NCBI GenBank assembly: GCA_964445575.1
Contig: CAYULB010000052.1
Coordinates: 1 to 15,094, forward strand
Source of the DNA: WJMT01 sp964445575
GTDB lineage: Bacteria > Acidobacteriota > Aminicenantia > Aminicenantales > Aminicenantaceae
DNA length: 15,094 nucleotides
Direction: 5' to 3'
The notes under the pieces were generated by a model. That model was not told the DNA's origin, made no database searches, and worked only from the letters and a program-made list of their open reading frames with translations. Below are positions 7,353-14,732 of the stretch, in pieces (the stretch's first letter is position 1; every line of letters starts with the position of its first letter). Position numbers and translations under genes: made by a program.

Positions 7353-10300
7353 TATTTTTCTCCTTTAAGGATTTTAGGGACATCAATGCCCCAAGGAAGG
7401 ACTTCTTCCTCTTCTATCTTTTCCAGCTCTACGTTCAAACATAAACTCTGAAGTTCTCTTATCAAAACATTGACTGACTCTGGAAGCCCGGGTTTAAAAT
7501 CAAGGTCGCCTTTAACAATAGCTTCATAGATTTTAGCTCTTCCTTCTACATCATCTGACTTCACTGTTAGCAGCTCTTGAAGTGTAAAAGCAGCTCCATA
7601 GGCCTCTAAAGCCCACACTTCCATCTCTCCAAACCTCTGGCCTCCAAATTGAGCTTTTCCTCCGAGAGGCTGTTGAGTGATCAATGAATAAGGTCCGGTT
7701 GACCGGGCATGAATCTTATCTTCAACTAAATGATACAGCTTCATAACATACATCTGTCCTACAGTCACTTCACTGTCGAGCAGCTCACCCGTGATTCCAT
7801 CATACAAAGGAAATTTACCACTTTCCGGAAGACCGGCTTTCTTTAACAACTCTTTGATTTCAGTTTCAGATATTCCATCAAATACAGGTGTAGAAACCCA
7901 CATTCCAAGCTCAGACGCAGCTAATCCGAGATGGGTTTCCAAAATCTGTCCTACATTCATTCTGGATGGAACTCCCAGAGGATTTAAAATGACTTCGACA
8001 GCTCTTCCATCCGGCAGATGGGGCATATCTTCTTCCGGTACGATCTTGGCAATGATTCCTTTATTTCCATGCCTTCCCGAAACTTTATCACCAACAGAAA
8101 GCTTCCTTTTCATGGCCACATACACCTTAATAGTCTGTATGACTCCGGGCGCAAGTTCATCTCCTTTTTTCAGTGCGTCACATTTCTCTTTGAATACAGA
8201 CTTTAAGGCTTCTATCTGGCGGTTTACCTTTTTCTTTACATCGGAAATTTTCTCTTTGTAATCCTGCTTGACTTTTATTTTAGCTATATCATCCAGCGTT
8301 AAATTCTTTAGAGCAGCTGCGGATAATTTATCTCCTCTCTTTATCTCTATGTCACCTATCTCAATACCTTTTTGGATGATTGCTCCTTTTAGAACGGCTT
8401 TTATTTTCCTTAGTTTTTCTGCATTTAGAATACTTATTTCATCATCAAGGTTCCTTTTCATGGTCCCTATTTCTTCTTTCTCAATCACTTTAGCTCTGGG
8501 CCCTTTTTCGATTCCACGTCTGGAAAAAATTTTCACATCTATCACAGTTCCTTCTATTCCAGGTGAACAGTACAAAGAAGCATCCTTGACATCTAGGGCT
8601 TTCTCTCCAAATATAGCTTTCAGCAGTTTTTCTTCCGGAGACAGCTGGGTCTCTCCTTTTGGGGCTACTTTTCCCACTAAAATATCACCTGGTTTGACTT
8701 TAGCCCCGATCCTCACGATCCCGTTCTCATCAAGATTCCGAAGCAGTTTCTCAGGCACATTAGGAATATCTCTGGTAATCTCCTCAGGACCCAGTTTAGT
8801 ATCGCGAGCATCTATAGTCTCTTCAGCTATATGGAGAGAAGTGAATATATCTTCTTTAATCAGCTTTTCGCTGACAATGATAGCATCCTCGAAATTGTAT
8901 CCTCTCCAGGGGATAAAAGCACCGAGAACATTCCTTCCCAAGGCCAACTCCCCTTTTTCAGTACAGGAACTGTCCGCTAATATTTGGCCTGCTTGGACTC
9001 GATCTCCTTTTCGAACAATAGGACGGTGATTCAGGCAGGTGTTTTGATTGGTCCTTAAACTTTTTGTCAGCAAGTATAGGTCTGTCCCCACGTCATAGGA
9101 TTTTCCATTACTCTGTTCATCAATGCGGACCAAAATTCTTTCTGCATCTACAAATTCAACCACCCCGGATCGAACACATGTCACAACATCCCCTGAACCC
9201 TTAGCAACAAGGTGTTCGATACCTGTCCCCACTATGGGAGCTTCTGGCTTGAGAAGAGGGACCGCCTGTCTCTGCATATTAGATCCCATTAAGGCACGGT
9301 TTGCATCATCATGTTCTAAAAAAGGAATCAATGAAGTTGAAAGGGAAACCAGCTGTTTCGGGGAAACGTCGATATAATCCACTTTTTCCTTTGGAACCAT
9401 TTTGTATTCCCCTTTTTGCCTTGCACTGACAACATCCCTTTTTAGGTTTCCTTTTTCATCAAGGGGAGAGTTAGCTTGGGCAATGATATAGTTTTCTTCT
9501 TCCCAAGCTGTTAAATAAAAACAGTAAGGCTCGACCAAAGGAAGATTTTTGTTTTTGCTTTTTTTAATCCTTTCAAATTCCTTTTCCAGGTCATCTTTTT
9601 CAACTGTATCGCCTATCTTATGCTTGCTGTTCCCTGGGTGAATGATTTTATAATAATCCATAACCCTCCCGTTCTTAACTCTTCTGTAGGGAGTCTCAAT
9701 AAATCCAAATTCATTGACTCGAGCAAAACTGCTGAGTGATGAAATCAGTCCTATGTTGGGGCCTTCTGGAGTCTCAATAGGGCAAATTCTGCCATAGTGA
9801 GAAGACTGGATGTCTCTTACTTCAAATCCAGCACGTTCTCGGCTCAATCCACCGGGACCTAAAGCACTCAGCCGCCGCTTGTGCGTCACTTCGGCAAGAC
9901 TGTTTATCTGGTCCATAAACTGAGACAGTTGAGAGCTGCCAAAAAATTCTTTTAAGGCAGCTATAACTGGTTTTGAATTGATTAAATCTTGAGGCATAGA
10001 GGAAGCTAAATCAGTCGCCACTGTCATCTTCTCTCTTATGGTCCTTTCCATCCGGGTCAATCCTATGCGGAATGCATTTTCAACCAGCTCACCGACCGAA
10101 CGGACACGGCGGTTTCCCAAATGGTCTATGTTATCGACTTCTCCCTCTCCCTTACGCAGTCTTAACAAATATTTTATGACTTCAACAAAATCTAAAGGAG
10201 ACAGTCTTTTCTCTTCAAGAGGTCTGTCAAGCCCTAATTTAATATTCATCTTCAGGCGACCAATACGGGAAAAATTATATTTTTGTGTATTGAAGAAAAG

Positions 10301-11656
10301 ATTGTGAAAAAGATTTTGAGTGCTTTCCATAGTGTGGGGCTCGCCCGGTCTCAGCTTTTTATATATTTCCCCTAAAGCTTGGTTGGTATCTTTCTTTTTA
10401 TCCTTCTTCAGGGTGTTGGTTATTATTTTGCCTATCTTATCTTTGGATGGAAAAAAGATCTCAAAAGGCTTTCCAGCTTCAGCAAGCTTTTCTAACTGAG
10501 AATCTTCAATTTCTTCATTGGATTTAACAATGTCTTTTATGGTGCTTATGGAATAAGCTCCCTTTAACTGGGTATTCAAAATGGGAACACTATTAACGTT
10601 ATTGCTTTTCAGCTTTGTGTACAGCTCTTTGGTTATTTTCTTTCTTGCTGGAGTTAGAACCTTTTTAGTCTTAGAATTTGGATCTGTAACCTCTCCAGCC
10701 AGTGTTTTCCCGATAAGGTCTTCTGTCAACTCCCAATAGAATTGGCCGTTCTTAGGAGTGACTTTGTAGGTCTTATAAAAAAGTCTTAATATTTCCTCAT
10801 CTGAACCAAATCCAAGAGCTCTTAGGAAAACACTTGCTAGAAATTTTTTCTTTCTGTCCAGTCTTGTGTAGAGGAGATTGTTTTTACTGTATTCAAATTC
10901 AACCCAAGCTCCCCTGTAAGGAATAACTTTTCCAATAAAAAAATCCTTTTTCCTTTTATCTGGCCGGAAAAATACTCCGGGTGACCTCTGCAGCTGGCTG
11001 ACAATGACCCTTTCAATCCCATTGAATATAAAGGTTCCTTTATCTGTCATCAAAGGAATGTCTCCAAAATAGGATTCCTGTTCTTTAATATGCTTTAAAC
11101 GCTTCGCTTTTGTTTCAGGGTCTTTTTCCCAGGATATTAATCTTATTTTCAGCCGCAGGGGCACACTGTAGGTGTATCCCTTTTGAAGGCATTCTGAAGG
11201 GGAATACTTTATTTTAAGTCTGACCCGATCTCCGCAATGCCCACATATAGGAAGCTCAATCTTTCCTGAAGTGCTGCAAAAAGGGCAAATCTCTTTTTCA
11301 GTCAGTTCTGTATGCGCTGGGAGAAGGGTACCGCAGGCAGTGCATTTTTGACGTGAGTTTTCCACTCCCTTTAGCCTCCCGCATTTGCATTCCCAATCAC
11401 CGATTGAATAACTAACAAATTCCAATTGGGTCGTTTCCTTAAAATCTGAAATCGGAAATATATCCCTGAAAGCTCCCTCGAGACCAATGTCTTCTCTCTC
11501 TTCCGGAAGAAGTTCCATCCGAAGATACTTGGCATAGGATTCCTTTTGAATCGCCAACATATCTGGGATAGGAAAAGTACCTTTGATTTTTGAGAAATCT
11601 ACCCTTTCCCGGTAAAAATTTTTTGACTTATTGTAGTTTTTTTGTTCCATATGCAT
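7352..11656 (-). CDS. rpoB: DNA-directed RNA polymerase subunit beta, with an unusual eight-cysteine insert
   Basis: Beta is the other half of the catalytic cleft of RNA polymerase. At 1434 aa it is about 90 longer than E. coli (1342). Familiar parts are IGLEGAFRDIFPI (57-69), PLMTDKGTFI (201-210), the rifampicin region SSQLSQFMDQ...THKRRLSALGPGG (574-603), SRERAGFEVRD, EHDDANRALMGSNMQRQAVP (781-800), GRHGNKG (1194-1200) and GGKAQFGGQRFGEMEVWALEAYGA near the C-terminus. Two inserts stand out. Residues about 88-148 carry cysteines at 90, 92, 105, 108, 124, 127, 138 and 141, and residues about 667-712 are Lys/Glu-rich. The chain also extends about 20 residues beyond the usual end. The helical SI2-type insert before the flap (about 1055-1160) is present. 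Met1 and Met3 are both possible starts, as the ribosome binding site is weak (GAG about 9 nt upstream). It overlaps rpoC by 1 nt. Confidence 0.98.
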   Translation of the reverse strand: MHMEQKNYNKSKNFYRERVDFSKIKGTFPIPDMLAIQKESYAKYLRMELLPEEREDIGLEGAFRDIFPISDFKETTQLEFVSYSIGDWECKCGRLKGVENSRQKCTACGTLLPAHTELTEKEICPFCSTSGKIELPICGHCGDRVRLKIKYSPSECLQKGYTYSVPLRLKIRLISWEKDPETKAKRLKHIKEQESYFGDIPLMTDKGTFIFNGIERVIVSQLQRSPGVFFRPDKRKKDFFIGKVIPYRGAWVEFEYSKNNLLYTRLDRKKKFLASVFLRALGFGSDEEILRLFYKTYKVTPKNGQFYWELTEDLIGKTLAGEVTDPNSKTKKVLTPARKKITKELYTKLKSNNVNSVPILNTQLKGAYSISTIKDIVKSNEEIEDSQLEKLAEAGKPFEIFFPSKDKIGKIITNTLKKDKKKDTNQALGEIYKKLRPGEPHTMESTQNLFHNLFFNTQKYNFSRIGRLKMNIKLGLDRPLEEKRLSPLDFVEVIKYLLRLRKGEGEVDNIDHLGNRRVRSVGELVENAFRIGLTRMERTIREKMTVATDLASSMPQDLINSKPVIAALKEFFGSSQLSQFMDQINSLAEVTHKRRLSALGPGGLSRERAGFEVRDIQSSHYGRICPIETPEGPNIGLISSLSSFARVNEFGFIETPYRRVKNGRVMDYYKIIHPGNSKHKIGDTVEKDDLEKEFERIKKSKNKNLPLVEPYCFYLTAWEEENYIIAQANSPLDEKGNLKRDVVSARQKGEYKMVPKEKVDYIDVSPKQLVSLSTSLIPFLEHDDANRALMGSNMQRQAVPLLKPEAPIVGTGIEHLVAKGSGDVVTCVRSGVVEFVDAERILVRIDEQSNGKSYDVGTDLYLLTKSLRTNQNTCLNHRPIVRKGDRVQAGQILADSSCTEKGELALGRNVLGAFIPWRGYNFEDAIIVSEKLIKEDIFTSLHIAEETIDARDTKLGPEEITRDIPNVPEKLLRNLDENGIVRIGAKVKPGDILVGKVAPKGETQLSPEEKLLKAIFGEKALDVKDASLYCSPGIEGTVIDVKIFSRRGIEKGPRAKVIEKEEIGTMKRNLDDEISILNAEKLRKIKAVLKGAIIQKGIEIGDIEIKRGDKLSAAALKNLTLDDIAKIKVKQDYKEKISDVKKKVNRQIEALKSVFKEKCDALKKGDELAPGVIQTIKVYVAMKRKLSVGDKVSGRHGNKGIIAKIVPEEDMPHLPDGRAVEVILNPLGVPSRMNVGQILETHLGLAASELGMWVSTPVFDGISETEIKELLKKAGLPESGKFPLYDGITGELLDSEVTVGQMYVMKLYHLVEDKIHARSTGPYSLITQQPLGGKAQFGGQRFGEMEVWALEAYGAAFTLQELLTVKSDDVEGRAKIYEAIVKGDLDFKPGLPESVNVLIRELQSLCLNVELEKIEEEEVLPWGIDVPKILKGEK

Positions 11657-11669
11657 GGTTTTTTCTCAA

Positions 11670-11707
11670 AAGAGACAATTTTTTATTTTTAAAAAAATAA
11701 ATCTCTT
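11670..11707 (-). promoter_or_regulatory. Nested AT-rich inverted repeat in the rplL-rpoB gap
   Basis: The 83-nt rplL-rpoB gap holds an outer pair AAGAGA...TCTCTT (11702-11707 with 11670-11675). Inside it is a perfect 9-bp inverted repeat, TTTATTTTT with AAAAATAAA, at 11682-11701, separated by only 2 nt. A separate 14-nt palindrome (ATTTAAATTTAAAT) lies at 11711-11724, nearer to rplL. In E. coli this same gap contains an attenuator and an RNase III processing site that lower rpoBC output relative to the ribosomal proteins. The position suggests a similar role, but the stem is almost all A-U and weak, and AT-rich gaps form such repeats by chance. Confidence 0.4.
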
Positions 11708-11739
11708 CATATTTAAATTTAAATAAATTAGTATATGCG

Positions 11740-12213
11740 TCATTCTAATTCTATGACCGCCCCTACTTCCTCAAATTTTTTCTTCATCTCCTCAGCTTCT
11801 TCTTTAGACACCCCTTCTTTAATGGGCTTTGGGGCGCTGTCAACAAGGTCCTTGGCTTCTTTTAATCCGAGGTTGGTCACTTCTCTTACTGTCTTGATTA
11901 CATTTATTTTTTTATCGCCTATCTCTTTCAACACCACATTAAACTCGGTTTTTTCTTCCTCAGCAGGCGCTTCTCCCCCTGCCTGAGCTCCAGCCGCAGC
12001 AACTGGTACAGCCGCAGCTGCGGCACTGATATCATATCTCTCTTCGAATTCTTTGATATAATCAGCAAGCTCTAAAACAGTAAGATTGTCCAGATGTTCA
12101 AAAAATTCCTCTTTAGTCAACTTTGTCTTCTCAGCTTTTTTGGTTGTTGTTTTTTTTGCTGTCTCCTTTTTCTTAGTAGAATCACTAGATTTTTTTGTCT
12201 GTGCTTTAGCCAT
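11740..12213 (-). CDS. rplL: 50S ribosomal protein L7/L12 with a basic N-terminal extension
   Basis: L7/L12 forms the mobile ribosomal stalk dimers that recruit and stimulate EF-Tu, EF-G, IF2 and release factors. The protein has 157 aa against the usual 120-130. The standard N-terminal dimerisation/L10-binding domain begins at about residue 32 (LTKEEFFEHLDNLTVLELADYI). An Ala/Gly/Pro hinge follows at about 62-88, then the factor-binding C-terminal domain 89-157 with GLKEAKDLVD and KEGVSKEEAEEMKKK. Residues 2-31 are an extra segment with 12 Lys, 7 Thr and 3 Ser in 30 positions. The ATG start is chosen because a perfect GGAGGT lies 4 nt upstream; a TTG at 12225 in the same frame overlaps that site and is unlikely. 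A TTG at 12120 (codon 32) would give a normal-length protein and cannot be excluded. It lies 14 nt after rplJ. Confidence 0.96.
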   Translation of the reverse strand: MAKAQTKKSSDSTKKKETAKKTTTKKAEKTKLTKEEFFEHLDNLTVLELADYIKEFEERYDISAAAAAVPVAAAGAQAGGEAPAEEEKTEFNVVLKEIGDKKINVIKTVREVTNLGLKEAKDLVDSAPKPIKEGVSKEEAEEMKKKFEEVGAVIELE

Positions 12214-12217
12214 TTTT

Positions 12218-12223
12218 ACCTCC
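12218..12223 (-). promoter_or_regulatory. Strong Shine-Dalgarno site for the extended rplL start
   Basis: GGAGGT, 4 nt before the ATG at 12213, is the best ribosome binding site in the stalk operon, as expected for a protein needed in several copies per ribosome. It is the main evidence that the N-terminal extension of L7/L12 is translated. Confidence 0.8.
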
Positions 12224-12227
12224 AACT

Positions 12228-12746
12228 CTATTTTTTTGATTTTAATTGACTCAACATGCTGCCTAAACTATGTAAGGGGGCCTGCCAAGTCCTTAGAAAT
12301 TTAGTTAATGGAGCTGCCATTAAGTATCCGATTTTTGTCATCAATTCTTTGCGGGAACCCAGGCTCGCAACCTCTTTAAATCGCTCCCCGCTTATAATCT
12401 GGCCTTCTACAATCCCTGCTTTGACTCCTAATATCTTATGATTGTCCATGAAATCATCTAGAATACGGGCTAAAATAACAGGATTTTCAGTCGTATAGGC
12501 CATGGCGGTAGGTCCTCTAAAACTTTTTTTAAATTCCTCTGGGAAACCTTCCCCCAAAGCCTTAAGGGCCAGACGATTCTTAATGACTTTTAAAGAGCTT
12601 TTATTCTCTCTCAATTGTGTTCTTAATTCAATAGACTTAGAAACCGGAATGTTAACATAATCCATTAAAAATATGGTGTTATGCTTGTCAAAATCTTCTT
12701 TAATTTTCTTTGCTTTTTTCTCTTTTTTTTCACGGTTCAGACTCAA
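12228..12746 (-). CDS. rplJ: 50S ribosomal protein L10
   Basis: L10 anchors L7/L12 dimers to 23S rRNA at the base of the stalk. The 172-aa protein is near the usual length (E. coli 165). It shows the N-terminal RNA-binding part with KVIKNRLALKA (53-63) and FRGPTAMAY (76-84), and a C-terminal helical tail from about residue 132 that would hold L12. The start is TTG (12746), with GGAG ending 8 nt upstream and overlapping the rplA TAG stop. No ATG fits. It follows rplA by 11 nt and precedes rplL by 14 nt. The E. coli-type L10 autoregulatory leader of more than 100 nt is missing from the intergenic space. The number of L12 dimers bound cannot be judged reliably by eye. Confidence 0.97.
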   Translation of the reverse strand: MSLNREKKEKKAKKIKEDFDKHNTIFLMDYVNIPVSKSIELRTQLRENKSSLKVIKNRLALKALGEGFPEEFKKSFRGPTAMAYTTENPVILARILDDFMDNHKILGVKAGIVEGQIISGERFKEVASLGSRKELMTKIGYLMAAPLTKFLRTWQAPLHSLGSMLSQLKSKK

Positions 12747-12757
12747 TTTTATATCTC

Positions 12758-13450
12758 CTATCTTTCAAGCTCGCTTTCAGAAATTTTTATGGAAGGACCC
12801 ATGGTAGAAGAAATATACATGCTTCTTATATACTTTCCCTTGCTTCCAGGTGGTTTCGCTTGAAGAATGGCTTGGATGAATGCTTTTATATTTTCCTTTA
12901 ATTGGGCTTCAGAGAAAGAGACTTTCCCAACTGGGGAATGAATGATGGAAGTTTTGTCCACCCGAAACTCGACTTTCCCCTTCTTTATTTCATCTACAGC
13001 TTTTTTGATATCAAAAGTAACGGTTCCTGATTTTGGGTTGGGCATCAATCCTTTAGGTCCTAGGACTCTGCCCAACTTTCCGACCCCTTTCATCATATCA
13101 GGAGTCGCAACCACAGAATCAAAATCAATCCAGCCTTTAGATATCTTTTCAACGAGTTCTTCCCCTCCCACACAGTCAGCTCCGGCTTCTTCAGCTTCCT
13201 TGATTTTTTCTCCAGATGCAATAACACAAACTTTTTGGCTCTTTCCCGTTCCATGAGGAAGCACTACAGTTCCCCGGACCATTTGATCAGAATATTTTGG
13301 ATTCACTCCCAGGACCATTGAAATATCCACTGATTCATCAAAATTCACATAGCTTGATTTTTTCATTAGGCTGACCGCTTCATCTAGAGAATACTCCACT
13401 TTCTCTATGAGTTCTTTTGATTTAATGAATTTTTTTCCTCTTTTAGCCAC
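12758..13450 (-). CDS. rplA: 50S ribosomal protein L1
   Basis: L1 forms the mobile stalk at the ribosomal E site, helps release deacylated tRNA, and in E. coli represses its own mRNA. The 230-aa length is typical. The N-terminus KRGKKFIKSKELIEKVEYSLDEA is standard. The RNA-binding signature GRVLGPKGLMPNPKSGTVT lies at about 127-145, followed by GKVEFRVDKTSIIHSPVGKVSF. The start is GTG at 13450, inside the last codons of rplK, giving an 8-nt overlap (aGTGGCTAA). GGAG lies 7 nt upstream, also within rplK, so L1 synthesis is probably coupled to L11, matching the equal need for both. Confidence 0.98.
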   Translation of the reverse strand: MAKRGKKFIKSKELIEKVEYSLDEAVSLMKKSSYVNFDESVDISMVLGVNPKYSDQMVRGTVVLPHGTGKSQKVCVIASGEKIKEAEEAGADCVGGEELVEKISKGWIDFDSVVATPDMMKGVGKLGRVLGPKGLMPNPKSGTVTFDIKKAVDEIKKGKVEFRVDKTSIIHSPVGKVSFSEAQLKENIKAFIQAILQAKPPGSKGKYIRSMYISSTMGPSIKISESELER

Positions 13451-13877
13451 TTATTATCTCCAGTCCCATATTTTTTGCCGTTCCTTCAATTATCTTCACG
13501 GCAGCATTTAAATCATATGCATTCAAATCAGTCAGTTTTTGTTTGGCTATCTCCTCTAGTTGAGCCCTGGTTATTTTGCCAACTTTCTCTTTATTGGGCT
13601 CACCTGATCCTTTTGCAATTCCGGCTGCCTTTTTTAATAAAAATGCAGCCGGAGGAGACTTGACAATAAAACTAAAGCTCCGGTCCTTATAAACACTGAT
13701 AACCACCGGAACAATCATTCCTGGCTCCATTTTTCCAGTTTTTTCATTGAACTGTCGGACAAAATCCATAATAGGTATGTTGTGCTGACCAAGTGCAGGT
13801 CCCACAGGAGGAGCCGGGCTTGCCTGGCCTGCTGGTATCTGAAGCTTTATTTCTGTGACAATTTCTTTTTTTGCCAT
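13443..13877 (-). CDS. rplK: 50S ribosomal protein L11
   Basis: L11 binds the GTPase-associated centre of 23S rRNA next to the L10/L12 stalk and, in many bacteria, is needed for RelA activation. It is 144 aa (usual 141-143). The N-terminal domain has IPAGQASPAPPVGPALGQHN (14-33) with the Pro-rich motif that hinges the protein, then the PPAAFLLKKAAGI linker region and the C-terminal rRNA-binding domain with KITRAQLEEIAKQK and LNAAVKIIEGTAKNMGLEI. The ATG is 4 nt after a strong GGAGGT that overlaps the nusG stop codon. Only 8 nt separate it from nusG, so the E. coli-type L1-binding leader upstream of rplK has no room. Confidence 0.98.
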   Translation of the reverse strand: MAKKEIVTEIKLQIPAGQASPAPPVGPALGQHNIPIMDFVRQFNEKTGKMEPGMIVPVVISVYKDRSFSFIVKSPPAAFLLKKAAGIAKGSGEPNKEKVGKITRAQLEEIAKQKLTDLNAYDLNAAVKIIEGTAKNMGLEIISG

Positions 13878-13885
13878 TTTACCTC

Positions 13886-14437
13886 CTATATTTTTTCAAC
13901 CTGTAAAAATTCCAGTTCAACCGGAGTTGAGCGGCCGAATATTGTGACCATCACTTTTAAAGTATCTCTTTCATGGTTGACTTCTTCGACAATTCCATTG
14001 AAATTATAAAAAGGGCCATCAATTATCCTTACAGCTTCTCCTTTTTCAAAAGAATGCTTCGGCTTTGGCTTTTCAGAAGTACTCTCCATATGTTCCACAA
14101 TCTGACTCACCTCTTTGTCACTCAATGGGGATGGCTTTGCTCCAGAACCCACAAAACCAGTGACTTTGGGAGTGTCTCGAATAATCAACCAATTCTCCTC
14201 GTTCATCTCCATTTCAATCAAAATATACCCGGGATAGGACCTCTTGGTAGACACCACTTTTTTTCCGTCTTTGATTTCTACCACACCCTCGGTTGGTATA
14301 ATGATTTCCCCGACCTGATCTTCGATCTTATGCTCTGCAGCTCTCTGTCGGATAGACTCTGCTACAAATTTTTCAAATCCTGAATACGTATGGACAACAT
14401 ACCATTTTTTTTCCATTTTAAAATCTCTTTTACTCAT
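13886..14437 (-). CDS. nusG: Transcription termination/antitermination factor NusG
   Basis: NusG binds RNA polymerase at the clamp and protrusion through its NGN domain, raises processivity, and links polymerase to Rho or ribosomal S10 through its KOW domain. The 183-aa protein shows the NGN domain (about 10-115) with KKWYVVHTYSGFE, VPTE-like IIPTEGVVEI and PGYILIEM (69-76), and a C-terminal KOW domain from about 131 (EKGEAVRIIDGPF...) ending in VTIFGRSTPVELEFLQVEKI. The start is uncertain. The first ATG (14437) lies 4 nt after the secE stop without a clear ribosome binding site, as for a coupled start. A second ATG at codon 8 (14416) has a weak AGAGA upstream and gives the conserved WYVVH a typical lead. 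Confidence 0.97.
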   Translation of the reverse strand: MSKRDFKMEKKWYVVHTYSGFEKFVAESIRQRAAEHKIEDQVGEIIIPTEGVVEIKDGKKVVSTKRSYPGYILIEMEMNEENWLIIRDTPKVTGFVGSGAKPSPLSDKEVSQIVEHMESTSEKPKPKHSFEKGEAVRIIDGPFYNFNGIVEEVNHERDTLKVMVTIFGRSTPVELEFLQVEKI

Positions 14438-14441
14438 ATAT

Positions 14442-14654
14442 TCATAAGAACAGTGATTGGATGTTTTTAATCACGAATGAAAAAATAATATCCATGAAAT
14501 ACAGATAAAAACCAAAAAATATGGTTGCTAAAATAACCACGATGGTTGTACTGTATATTTCTTTACGAGAAGGCCAGGTCACCTTTTTTATTTCTGCTCT
14601 GACCTCTTTGAGAAAAGGAATAACCCGTTGGTACCACTTTTTTTTCTTATTCAT
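14442..14654 (-). CDS. secE: Protein translocase subunit SecE
   Basis: SecE clamps SecY in the inner-membrane translocon. At 70 aa it is the short, single-span form found in most bacteria, not the three-span E. coli form. The basic N-terminus NKKKKWYQR leads to the amphipathic helix with the signature KKVTWPSR (23-30), then one hydrophobic membrane segment (about 36-63), and the C-terminus comes soon after. It lies between tRNA-Trp and nusG, the usual place. The ribosome binding site is modest (AAGGG about 6 nt upstream of the ATG). The 78-nt gap between the tRNA and secE shows no clear promoter. Confidence 0.96.
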   Translation of the reverse strand: MNKKKKWYQRVIPFLKEVRAEIKKVTWPSRKEIYSTTIVVILATIFFGFYLYFMDIIFSFVIKNIQSLFL

Positions 14655-14732
14655 TCTTTTCCCTTATAACAATTTTTTTAAACAAAGCACTTTTACCTTT
14701 TTATGACTCATCTCATATTCCCAGGAAATCAA

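Noticed and set aside
8268..9029. Long open frame of 253 codons on the plus strand opposite rpoB
   Set aside because: It is fully antisense to conserved rpoB sequence. Its product is Ser/Phe/Ile-rich as expected for the complement of Glu/Lys/Asp-rich coding DNA, and it matches no family I recognise. The same holds for the other plus-strand frames.
9560..9640. Slight likeness between the RpoB insert (HPGNSKHKIGD...) and RpoC residues 146-174 (DPGDTPLKKKQ...)
   Set aside because: The match is a few residues in Lys/Glu-rich sequence and is not enough to claim a shared or copied module.
11726..11760. TATACT just after the rplL stop as a possible -10 box for rpoBC
   Set aside because: The best candidate -35 at 17-18 nt spacing (GGTCAT/CGGTCA) is poor and lies in rplL coding sequence, so I did not call a promoter.
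11824..11844. TTGACA within rplL (minus strand)
   Set aside because: The hexamer at 16-18 nt downstream (around AAAGAA) does not resemble a -10 box.
12213..12225. TTG at 12225 as the rplL start, adding four residues
   Set aside because: That TTG overlaps the GGAGGT site that serves the ATG at 12213 and has no upstream site of its own.
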